The position numbers were made by a program, and so were the translations under genes. DNA of 15,995 nt from CAZJGG01 sp964545475 (GTDB lineage: Bacteria > Bacillota > Clostridia > Lachnospirales > JAISER01). A model generated the notes under the pieces. The model was not told where the DNA came from. It saw only the letters and a list, made by a program, of their open reading frames with translations, and did not search any database. This document shows positions 6,958 through 12,840 of the stretch, in pieces (the stretch's first letter is position 1; each line of letters opens with the position of its first letter). The stretch is taken from assembly GCA_964545475.1 (NCBI GenBank), contig CAZJGG010000064.1, forward strand, positions 1 to 15,995, in the 5' to 3' direction.

Positions 6958-8211
6958 TTACTCAAAGCTTCCTGGCGGATAAAGGGGAAACTTTGAAATA
7001 AGCTCTTTCGCTCTTTCTTTACATTCATCCAAAACTTTTTGCTCCTTATGCCCGTTTGCCACGTCGTTCATTATAGAAGCAATCTCTTCAACTTCTTTTT
7101 CTTTAAGCCCCCTCTGGGATATACATGTAGTTCCAATACGCACTCCGCTTGTAACAAACGGACCCTCTTCATCAAAGGGAATCATATTTTTATTAACAGT
7201 AATGCCTACATAATCCAGGGCAAGTTGAAATTGTTTTCCTGTTAAGCATTTTGGGCGAAGATCTGCAACCAATAGGTGTGTGTCTGTGCCTCCGCTTACA
7301 ATGCGAAATCCGTAACCGGAAAGCTCTGACGCTAACTTTTTAGAGTTTTTGACAACCTGCTCCATTATGCGGCGGTAATCATCTGATGCCGCATATTTCA
7401 TAATATACGCTTTTGCAGCCATAGTTGTTAAATGAATTGAGCCTATTGTTCCGGGAAAAACCCCTTTATCTAATGCTCTTGCAAACCGGGATTTGCATAA
7501 AATCATGCCGCTGCGAGGGCCGCAAAGAGTTTTTGTTGTAGAGCTTGAAACAAAATCCGCATGAGGAACTGGGCTTGGTAAAACTTTTGCGGCAACAAGC
7601 CCAGCTACATGAGCCATATCCACCAATAAATAGGCGTTTACTGATTTAGCAATATAACTCATTCTCTCGTAATCAATTATACGAGGATAAGAGCTTGCAC
7701 CGGCAATAATCATTTTAGGGCGGCATTCTTTCGCCATATTTTCCAGCTCGCCGTAGTCTATTTGCTCTGTTTCTTTACTAACCCCATAAGAAACGAATTT
7801 AAAAACTTTGTATTGAAAGTTAGCTGGGCTTCCATGAGTAAGATGTCCTCCGTGGTCTAAACTCATGCTGAGTATTGTGTCACCTGGATTAAGAATGGAA
7901 TTAAAAACCCCGTAATTAGCAGTAGAACCTGAATAAACCTGCATGTTAACATGCTCTGCCCCATAAAGTTCCTTTGCTCTTTCGATTGCAAGGCACTCCA
8001 ATCTGTCTGCCTCTTGAGAACCTGCCTGATACCTTGCACCGGGATAACCTTCTGTTGTTTTGTTTGTAAATATTGAGCCGCTTAATTCAAGCACTGGTAA
8101 GGATGCTGTACTCTCTGATGCAATCATTTCAATGTTATGCTCTTGTCGGTTATGTTCTGCCTCAATAATGTCATAAAGTTCCGGGTCTAACAGTTTTGTG
8201 TTTTTTAACAT
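6958..8211 (-). CDS. Divergent serine hydroxymethyltransferase-like PLP enzyme
   Basis: A 417-aa fold-type I PLP enzyme of the GlyA family. The start is the ATG at 8211 behind GGGGGGA; an in-frame ATG at 8238 lacks a site. Conserved parts include EMIASES (28-34), EGYPGARY, SGSTAN, LDHGGHLTHGSP, DMAHVAGLVAA (198-208), TKTLCGPRSG with PLP lysine Lys227, and SGVRIGT with substrate-carboxylate Arg358. Several canonical SHMT residues differ. In E. coli numbering, Tyr55 is Thr52 here, Tyr65 is Gln62, and His228 before the lysine is Thr226. The usual VFPGxQGGPLMH stretch is VFPGTIGSIHLT. It may therefore be a folate-independent aldolase or transaldolase, or an SHMT with altered specificity, rather than housekeeping GlyA. 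It follows the RhiA-like gene by 95 bp on the same strand but has its own candidate promoters. Confidence 0.8.
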   Translation of the reverse strand: MLKNTKLLDPELYDIIEAEHNRQEHNIEMIASESTASLPVLELSGSIFTNKTTEGYPGARYQAGSQEADRLECLAIERAKELYGAEHVNMQVYSGSTANYGVFNSILNPGDTILSMSLDHGGHLTHGSPANFQYKVFKFVSYGVSKETEQIDYGELENMAKECRPKMIIAGASSYPRIIDYERMSYIAKSVNAYLLVDMAHVAGLVAAKVLPSPVPHADFVSSSTTKTLCGPRSGMILCKSRFARALDKGVFPGTIGSIHLTTMAAKAYIMKYAASDDYRRIMEQVVKNSKKLASELSGYGFRIVSGGTDTHLLVADLRPKCLTGKQFQLALDYVGITVNKNMIPFDEEGPFVTSGVRIGTTCISQRGLKEKEVEEIASIMNDVANGHKEQKVLDECKERAKELISKFPLYPPGSFE

Positions 8212-8245
8212 AAAAATCCCCCCAAATCTAAAATGCATTCTTTAT

Positions 8246-8251
8246 ATTATA
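8246..8251 (-). promoter_or_regulatory. Alternative -10 box near the glyA-like gene
   Basis: A TATAAT hexamer on the - strand lies 35 bp from the start codon, without a good -35 hexamer at 16-18 bp. It is listed as an alternative to the extended -10 at 8275-8284. Confidence 0.3.
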
Positions 8252-8274
8252 GTGAAGCTTTCTTTCAAGAATTA

Positions 8275-8284
8275 ATTATAGCAA
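8275..8284 (-). promoter_or_regulatory. Extended -10 promoter upstream of the glyA-like gene
   Basis: On the - strand the sequence reads TTGCTATAAT, an extended -10. The -35 position 17 bp upstream (TTAAAC, 8298-8303) falls inside the 20-bp palindrome at 8292-8311. Confidence 0.5.
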
Positions 8285-8291
8285 TTTTGGT

Positions 8292-8311
8292 TGTAACGTT
8301 TAAACGTTACA
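8292..8311. promoter_or_regulatory. Perfect 20-bp palindrome, candidate operator
   Basis: TGTAACGTTTAAACGTTACA is its own reverse complement with no loop. It overlaps the stop codon of the upstream RhiA-like gene (8307-8309) and covers the -35 zone of the extended -10 promoter for the glyA-like gene. A loopless palindrome suits a dimeric DNA-binding protein better than a terminator, and no T-run follows. Confidence 0.55.
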
Positions 8312-8921
8312 GTGTTGACCAAGTGTTATCTTTGTTAAAAACAAGAGTTTGCGCATATACATTTACTGGGTAAACAACTTGAACGCTTTGGCTAACTCTG
8401 TTTAAATCAATTACCTCTCCCTCTTCAAAATCACCAAAGGCTACCCAATATTCCGGGCGTGGTATAAAGCTGTAAGTAAAGCTAGGCATACATTCAATAC
8501 CAAATGTTGGACGGTTGGACATTCCGATACCGACTGAAACTCCGTGACAGGGAATAGTTGAGTCTGTGTGTATTTGGAGTTGGCCTTGTATTCCAGGTTT
8601 TCCCGGGCTGGTAAACTCATATGCCCCACCAAGGTTAGTAAAGCCTGTAGCATTTTTCGCCAGATTGTTAGGGTCGGCTGGTAAAATTTGATAAGCTTCA
8701 AATGATGCTCTCGGCTGTAAAATGCCTGTTTCACTCCAAACAAAACAATGGTCAAGTGTCCACTTGAATTTCACTTGAGTGTCGGGATGACAAAATTTTG
8801 CAAGCCATGCCAATGAATATAAATTTTTATTTTTCAGTTGTTCCGGACATTTTTGATATACGCAAAAGCTGCCGCTTAAAGTTGAGTCATTTACTAATTT
8901 TAAAGTATATTGTGCAGACAT
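8307..8921 (-). CDS. RhiA-like protein of unknown function, paralogue 1
   Basis: A 204-aa soluble protein without signal peptide or membrane span, started at ATG 8921 behind AAGGAGTG. Hand alignment with the next upstream gene (9429-10088) is gap-free over 202 residues with about 73% identity. Conserved blocks are the N-terminal QYTL..VNDST strand, SLAW..KFCHP, FKW..D..FVWSETGIL, GQLQI.TD.TIPC, GIGMS..PTF, and EYW.AFG.FEEGEVIDLN through PVNVYAQTLVFNKDNTWS. The Trp/Phe/Pro-rich, beta-strand-like pattern recalls RhiA of rhizobia, a protein of unknown function. I make that link from memory of the family pattern and it is tentative. It lies downstream of a C25-like peptidase and its sister gene on the same strand. 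Repeats in the 507-bp gap separate it from the sister. Confidence 0.65.
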   Translation of the reverse strand: MSAQYTLKLVNDSTLSGSFCVYQKCPEQLKNKNLYSLAWLAKFCHPDTQVKFKWTLDHCFVWSETGILQPRASFEAYQILPADPNNLAKNATGFTNLGGAYEFTSPGKPGIQGQLQIHTDSTIPCHGVSVGIGMSNRPTFGIECMPSFTYSFIPRPEYWVAFGDFEEGEVIDLNRVSQSVQVVYPVNVYAQTLVFNKDNTWSTL

Positions 8922-8974
8922 ATAAATACACTCCTTATTCTTTTATCCCATATAGGTTTAAGTATATTTTTACA

Positions 8975-9000
8975 GCGGAGCGTTTAGAAGAATGCTCTGC
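8975..9000. repeat. Imperfect hairpin upstream of RhiA-like gene 1
   Basis: GCGGAGCGTT (8975-8984) and AATGCTCTGC (8991-9000) pair over 10 bp on the + strand if two G-U wobbles are allowed, with a 6-base loop. No T-run follows on either strand. Together with the flanking repeats this occupies most of the 507-bp gap 8922-9428, where I see no gene. Confidence 0.35.
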
Positions 9001-9005
9001 CTTTA

Positions 9006-9113
9006 GGGCGTGTTGAATATTGATTAAAAAATTTCAAAACGATGTAAAAACTCCCCTAAATCCGGTCGTTTTTACATCTGAAATTTTCCAAATGAGGATT
9101 ATTCAACACGCCC
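9006..9113. repeat. 108-bp MITE-like element, GGGCGTGTTGAATA ends (long form)
   Basis: GGGCGTGTTGAATA (9006-9019) and TATTCAACACGCCC (9100-9113) are perfect 14-bp inverted repeats. The interior holds a second perfect hairpin, GATGTAAAAAC (9041-9051) with GTTTTTACATC (9067-9077), flanked by TTTCA/TGAAA. A shorter relative lies at 9275-9326. No coding capacity is present, so it would be mobilised in trans if at all. Confidence 0.75.
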
Positions 9114-9274
9114 CTCCATTGTCATTTTCTGGGATTATACTAATTATACTACATTTTTGAATTCTTGAATAATAAATTAGTGTTTAGTTAGGGTTAATTT
9201 TAGACTTTTTAAAAATATATCTATTAACAATTAACTATATATTTTTATAAAAATAACTTTAATACATACTGTAA

Positions 9275-9326
9275 GGGCGTGATGAGTATTGACTAAAAAT
9301 TTTAAAAAGGGTTATTCAATACGCCC
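9275..9326. repeat. 52-bp short form of the GGGCGTGTTGAATA element
   Basis: GGGCGTGATGAGTATTGACT (9275-9294) at one end and ATTCAATACGCCC (9314-9326) at the other match the ends of the 9006-9113 element with a few changes. The central hairpin is missing, so it looks like an internally deleted, decayed copy in the same orientation. Confidence 0.6.
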
Positions 9327-9342
9327 CATAATAATTACAACA

Positions 9343-9376
9343 TAAAAAATCACTGGAAATATTAATTTCCAGTGAT
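9343..9376 (-). terminator. Intrinsic terminator after RhiA-like gene 2
   Basis: ATCACTGGAAAT (9349-9360) and ATTTCCAGTGAT (9365-9376) form a perfect 12-bp stem with the loop ATTA. On the - strand it is followed by a run of T (A-run 9344-9349 on the + strand). It sits 53 bp after the stop at 9429. A second 8-bp hairpin, AAGCTGTT/AACAGCTT (9389-9420), precedes it. Confidence 0.85.
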
Positions 9377-9428
9377 AAGTGGACCACAAAGCTGTTTTAT
9401 AAAAAGACGAGTAACAGCTTATCTTTTA

Positions 9429-10088
9429 TTATTTAATAAGCGCAAGCTTACTTTGATTGCATTCTCTTAAAGTTTTAGCTTTGGACCATGTGTTATCTTT
9501 ATTGAAAACTAAAGTTTGCGCATACACATTTACCGGAAAAACAACTTGAGCTGTGGTACTTACTTGGTTTAAGTCGATTACCTCGCCTTCTTCAAACTTG
9601 CCAAATGCTATCCAGTATTCTGGGTGAGGTATAAAGCTATAAGTAAAATTAGGTGTGCCTCCAATAGCAAATGTAGGTTGACCAGACATTCCTATGCCGA
9701 TTGCAACATCATTACACGGAATTGTTGCATCCGTTTGGATTTGAAGCTGTCCTGGTATTCCAGGTCTTGTCGGATTTGCAAATTCATAAGCACCGCCGGC
9801 TTTTATAAATCCTATAGCGTTTTTCGCCGGATTTTGAGGGTCAGCTGGTAAAGCTTGGGATGCTTCAAAAGATACCCCCGGCTTTAGAATCCCTGTTTCA
9901 CTCCAAACAAAGCTATAATCAATTGACCATTTGAATTTCAATTGAGTGCCAGGATGACAAAACTTTGAAAACCATGCCAATGAATATAGGTTTTCATATT
10001 TCCCTTGTTCCGGGTCTTTTTGATATACACATACGCTGCCGTTTAAAGTTGAGTCGTTTACTACGGTTAAAGTATACTGTGTTGACAT
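9429..10088 (-). CDS. RhiA-like protein of unknown function, paralogue 2
   Basis: A 219-aa soluble protein lacking a signal peptide, started at ATG 10088 behind AAGGAGTGTATT. It is the close sister of the protein at 8307-8921, with a 17-residue extension at the C-terminus. Aromatic and charged positions shared by both (SLAWFSKFCHP, FKWSIDYSFVW, FIPHPEYWIAFG, FEEGEVIDLN) suggest a conserved beta-rich fold. RhiA-like is a tentative family name. The gene begins 60 bp after the stop of the C25-like peptidase gene, and both are probably cotranscribed. A hairpin in the 60-bp gap and the terminator after the gene could set its level separately. The near-identical leaders of the two paralogues show that the duplication copied the ribosome binding site too. 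It could be an effector, a structural protein or the peptidase's substrate; the sequence does not decide. Confidence 0.65.
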   Translation of the reverse strand: MSTQYTLTVVNDSTLNGSVCVYQKDPEQGKYENLYSLAWFSKFCHPGTQLKFKWSIDYSFVWSETGILKPGVSFEASQALPADPQNPAKNAIGFIKAGGAYEFANPTRPGIPGQLQIQTDATIPCNDVAIGIGMSGQPTFAIGGTPNFTYSFIPHPEYWIAFGKFEEGEVIDLNQVSTTAQVVFPVNVYAQTLVFNKDNTWSKAKTLRECNQSKLALIK

Positions 10089-10115
10089 ATTAATACACTC
10101 CTTGTTTTTTTTATT

Positions 10116-10140
10116 TTAATAGTTATATAATAACTATTAA
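10116..10140. repeat. Perfect 11-bp hairpin between the peptidase and RhiA-like gene 2
   Basis: TTAATAGTTAT (10116-10126) and ATAACTATTAA (10130-10140) surround the loop ATA. In the - strand transcript it is followed by A-rich sequence and then AAGGAGTG. It is therefore not a terminator, but could be an RNA processing or stability element between the two coding regions. Confidence 0.55.
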
Positions 10141-10148
10141 AGAACATT

Positions 10149-11645
10149 TTAATTTGAGACATGCTCCGAAATTTCTGTTATACCACCGTTTTCCTCTGTA
10201 AAAATGTATACTGTAGATTCAAACTGGGATTTTTCCACAATAACGGAATACTGGCAAATGGTTTTCCCACTTGTGGATAGTTCTCTTAAAAACTCTTTCC
10301 CTCCGTTAATATCATAACAATTTATTTCAGGTGGATTAGATGGGTCTATTTCAACACCCTTCGAGTATAGAAATTCCATTATGTATTGCTTTATTTGCTC
10401 CGGCGGTTTTGCCTCTTTATTTAAGACAGCATAACCTTGTTGTTTAGAAACTTTTTCAAGCTCTCTAAGCCTCTTAAATTTTTCTCCATTTCCCATATCA
10501 TTACTACCTCCTGTATTTTTACAAACAGGGCGTACATCAGAATTTCCGTAGACAACATATTCTGCAAAGATTTTTTGGAAAACAGGGTTATTAATTTCCG
10601 TTGAAAATTTAAGCCTTAAATTATGCCGTGCAGCCAAAAGAGCTGAGCTTATGTCATTTCCGTTAAGTATTTCTTCCATAAACATGCTTACAATATAATC
10701 GCTGTAATGCATATCTGTGGAGCGGCTATATGTTGTCACTGTGCTTCCTATCATACTCGCTGCTCCGGAAGAAAGGTAGATATTTGCAAGCGGCATGTTC
10801 TCTAATGATCTAGGGTTGTAAAGCTGCGCCCCATAACAGGCTCTTTCTAAAAGAACCATGCCTTGACGCACTTTTTCATATAACAATTCTCCTTTTACAG
10901 CCTCTGGGTATGTTGTCGGATTCGTGTTGCTTTCTCCGTAAAGGATATTTCTCCCTTTGCATCCATGCAGTATATGGTGATGGACCATTTTAGCGTAAAT
11001 CCCTTCGTCCCATTTAGGACCATATGGAGGGCTTTGAAATATGTTAAAATTTACTCCATGTTTTTTAAAATAATCCCTTGTAGCATACATAGCCACTGTA
11101 CGCTGGGTAGTACAAACGTTCCACCAATCTTCGTATAAATTATAATTGCTTGATGCCCAGCTTCCGGCATAATAAAGTGTTTTAATAAAGGCTTCTAAGC
11201 CGTACTGCGTTAAAGGTCCGTTTACATCAGGCAAACGAGTTACTCTTCTCACCGGAAGTATATATGAGCTTATTTCCATAGAGTAAGGGGTGTCACAGGC
11301 ATATGGCAAATCGCTATAAACGGGTTCTGGCATCGTTGCCGACGGAAGTGGGTCATTCAAACGCTGAAATGGCACAATATCATCTGAGCCAAGCAAAACA
11401 ACCGCTTCTGGCTTGTAATGATTAAAAAGTGCGTCAATCGCATCCTTATTCTGCTTGCAATCGTCTTTGTTAGTAACTTTAGGTAACCCAATCTTGTCTA
11501 TCTCGTCAAGATACACTAACATTGTGCTCATACCTTTTGCTAACTCAATTTCTACCAATTTCAATATTTTCGCCAATACAATTTCACTTTGTATACCATA
11601 TTTAGCGTTTATTGCACTTTTATTTGTAATAATTAGCTTGTCCAT
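10149..11645 (-). CDS. Caspase-like cysteine peptidase (clan CD, C25/gingipain-like)
   Basis: A 498-aa protein without signal peptide, so probably cytoplasmic. The first 375 residues follow the gingipain-like plan: an N-terminal alpha/beta part, then AVVLLGSDDIVPF (81-93), a YSDLPYACD segment (110-118), ILPVRRVTRLPD (129-140), a catalytic-type His227-Gly in HHHILHGCKG, and Cys270 in LLERACYGAQ. The helix-rich block GAASMIGSTVTTYS follows. The 43-residue His-to-Cys spacing and the AC-YGA context fit clan CD peptidases such as C25 and caspase-like enzymes. After a Gly/Asn linker (about 377-388) comes a separate C-terminal domain of about 110 residues that I do not recognise. GAGAGGG 10-16 bases upstream supports the start weakly. 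Its immediate neighbours are two RhiA-like paralogues downstream and a SARP-like regulator upstream. Substrate and role are unknown. Confidence 0.75.
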   Translation of the reverse strand: MDKLIITNKSAINAKYGIQSEIVLAKILKLVEIELAKGMSTMLVYLDEIDKIGLPKVTNKDDCKQNKDAIDALFNHYKPEAVVLLGSDDIVPFQRLNDPLPSATMPEPVYSDLPYACDTPYSMEISSYILPVRRVTRLPDVNGPLTQYGLEAFIKTLYYAGSWASSNYNLYEDWWNVCTTQRTVAMYATRDYFKKHGVNFNIFQSPPYGPKWDEGIYAKMVHHHILHGCKGRNILYGESNTNPTTYPEAVKGELLYEKVRQGMVLLERACYGAQLYNPRSLENMPLANIYLSSGAASMIGSTVTTYSRSTDMHYSDYIVSMFMEEILNGNDISSALLAARHNLRLKFSTEINNPVFQKIFAEYVVYGNSDVRPVCKNTGGSNDMGNGEKFKRLRELEKVSKQQGYAVLNKEAKPPEQIKQYIMEFLYSKGVEIDPSNPPEINCYDINGGKEFLRELSTSGKTICQYSVIVEKSQFESTVYIFTEENGGITEISEHVSN

Positions 11646-11735
11646 CTATCAAACCCTCTCTCCAAATTTAAGATGTACACATAATACAACTTGAATATGG
11701 AAAAAATCCGGACAGCTTTCCTACTATAGCTATTA

Positions 11736-11898
11736 GACCTCTTCCGAAACTCCATGCCGCCGTCTTTGCGGCGTATTTTCCGTTTTGACTACGTCAGAGG
11801 GAAACGTACATACGGTGCTTAGTATGCCCGTTTCCCTCTTCCTTGCAAAACGAAAAATTTCCTCGCAAATACGACGACAGCTAGTTTCGGAAGAGGTC
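11736..11898. mobile_element. 163-bp MITE with 16-bp perfect terminal inverted repeats and TATTA target duplication
   Basis: GACCTCTTCCGAAACT (11736-11751) and AGTTTCGGAAGAGGTC (11883-11898) are perfect inverted repeats. They are flanked on both sides by TATTA (11731-11735 and 11899-11903), a clean target-site duplication. The interior encodes no protein but folds into hairpins: GCCGC/GCGGC (11756-11772), CGTTT/AAACG (11781-11806), or alternatively GGGAAACG/CGTTTCCC (11799-11836). Relatives lie at 12841-13000 and 6763-6846. With the mini-element beside it, it fills the 380-bp gap 11646-12025. Confidence 0.85.
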
Positions 11899-11938
11899 TA
11901 TTACCTAATGATATTTCGCAAAAAAATATTAAATATTT

Positions 11939-11998
11939 AGAACCTGTATTCAATAAGCTGTCGCCCGACTTTGAAAGCCATTATTGAATACAGGTTCT
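11939..11998. mobile_element. 60-bp mini-element with 18-bp inverted repeats and TATTT target duplication
   Basis: AGAACCTGTATTCAATAA (11939-11956) and TTATTGAATACAGGTTCT (11981-11998) are perfect inverted repeats around a 24-base centre. TATTT at 11934-11938 and 11999-12003 is a direct flanking repeat. The element sits 27 bp after the SARP-like gene. A lone arm occurs at 4904-4921. It is too small to encode anything. Confidence 0.75.
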
Positions 11999-12025
11999 TA
12001 TTTTTAATTATGTATAATTATCTTT

Positions 12026-12580
12026 TTATCGATTTCCCATATAACTTCTATAAATTTCAGAAGTCTTTTTATCCCCGGATTTTTCATAATGCAGGGCCAT
12101 ACATTCAAGCAGTTCCATATACCTTAGGTCATAATACGCCTCCCATTGCCCCGCCCATTCGTAGCAGTTTTGATAAAAAAGCAAGCCCCGGTATAGCTCT
12201 ATAGCCTGTCTGCATGTTTGTATTTCATGTCTATTTTTGTATAATATTTCAAACTCTTCAAGTTCACAATGTATGTGATCCATATTTAAACTGATATGAT
12301 TTTTGTCCAAACGCAGAGGTATTTTCTCTTTCATGGCTTGTATGCGAACGCTTAACTTATATAAGTTGTTTAATGCTTGTAAAGGTGGGCTATCTGCCCA
12401 CAGCATTTCAGCAACATATCGTTTTGTTAAAGGTCCTCCGCCTTCACAAGCCAATAACGCCAGCAATTCTTCTTTTTTACTGCTTAACATAAGCGGTGTC
12501 CCATTTAAATACATAACAAATCCGCCAAAACATTTTATGTACAATCCGCTTGGTAAAGATGACTTTGGCTCCGATAACAT
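12026..12580 (-). CDS. SARP-like transcriptional regulator (winged helix plus BTAD)
   Basis: A 184-aa protein. Residues about 12-95 look like an OmpR/SARP-type winged helix: a beta entry LYIKCFGGFVMYLNGTPL, then KKEELLALLACEGGGPLTKRYVAEMLW and LNNLYKLSVRIQAM. Residues about 105-184 (CELEEFEILY, AIELYRGLLFYQNCYEWAGQWEAYYDLRYMELLECMALHY) match the start of a bacterial transcriptional activation domain and are mostly helical. No receiver or ATPase domain is attached, and the BTAD part is shorter than usual. The ATG follows the stop of the AbrB-like gene by one base, with no good ribosome binding site of its own, so translational coupling is likely. SARP proteins activate nearby operons, making the downstream peptidase cluster a natural target, though this is inference. 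A 23-bp-spaced direct repeat upstream of the pair may be its site. Confidence 0.75.
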   Translation of the reverse strand: MLSEPKSSLPSGLYIKCFGGFVMYLNGTPLMLSSKKEELLALLACEGGGPLTKRYVAEMLWADSPPLQALNNLYKLSVRIQAMKEKIPLRLDKNHISLNMDHIHCELEEFEILYKNRHEIQTCRQAIELYRGLLFYQNCYEWAGQWEAYYDLRYMELLECMALHYEKSGDKKTSEIYRSYMGNR

Positions 12581-12581
12581 C

Positions 12582-12740
12582 TTATTTTTTTTCTAGCTTT
12601 ACTTTTTTGTGCAAAGGAAATAAAGCTATTGCTCCTCCTGCTATTTCGCATTCAAGCAAATCCCCAGGCTTAAGCCCAAAACTTTCTACAACAAATACAG
12701 GCAGTGTTACTTGTGACTTTTCTCTAAATCTTATAACCAT
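12582..12740 (-). CDS. Small AbrB/MazE-like (SpoVT-AbrB fold) DNA-binding protein
   Basis: A 52-aa reading frame with ATG 12740 behind AAAGGAAG and stop TAA 12582-12584. The sequence fits the swapped-hairpin AbrB pattern: REKSQVTLPVFVVESFGLKP, then GDLLECEIAGGAIALFPL (compare the common SKGQVTLPKEIREKLGLKPGD consensus), with a basic tail HKKVKLEKK. Such domains are either transition-state-type regulators or the antitoxin half of toxin-antitoxin pairs. No toxin-like gene is adjacent; the neighbour, one base downstream, is the SARP-like regulator. The two are therefore probably a coupled regulatory pair. Nothing is truncated, because the complete one-domain length is about 50 aa. Confidence 0.8.
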   Translation of the reverse strand: MVIRFREKSQVTLPVFVVESFGLKPGDLLECEIAGGAIALFPLHKKVKLEKK

Positions 12741-12797
12741 AACTATCTTCCTTTCTAGAAATATTTTAGTACAATTAATAGATTACATTACTCATGC

Positions 12798-12832
12798 ACA
12801 TAAAGTCAATGACTAAGTTTACATAAGGTCAA
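12798..12832 (-). promoter_or_regulatory. Direct repeat upstream of the abrB-like/SARP-like pair, candidate activator site
   Basis: On the - strand TTGACCTTATGT and TTGACTTTATGT (+ strand 12821-12832 and 12798-12809) are 12-mers with one mismatch, offset by 23 bp, about two helical turns. SARP regulators are known to bind direct repeats spaced by one or two turns near the -35 region. The TTGAC cores also resemble -35 hexamers, so they could belong to the promoter itself. Confidence 0.45.
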
Positions 12833-12840
12833 CGTTATGG

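Noticed and set aside
11981..12003. Use of the 60-bp mini-element as a + strand terminator (TTATTTTT after the arm)
   Set aside because: No + strand gene ends here; the nearest genes are on the - strand, where no T-run directly follows the stem.
12550..12816. + strand frame of 88 codons opposite the AbrB-like gene
   Set aside because: It has no family resemblance and no good ribosome site, and it lies over the - strand abrB-like frame, which fits a known fold.
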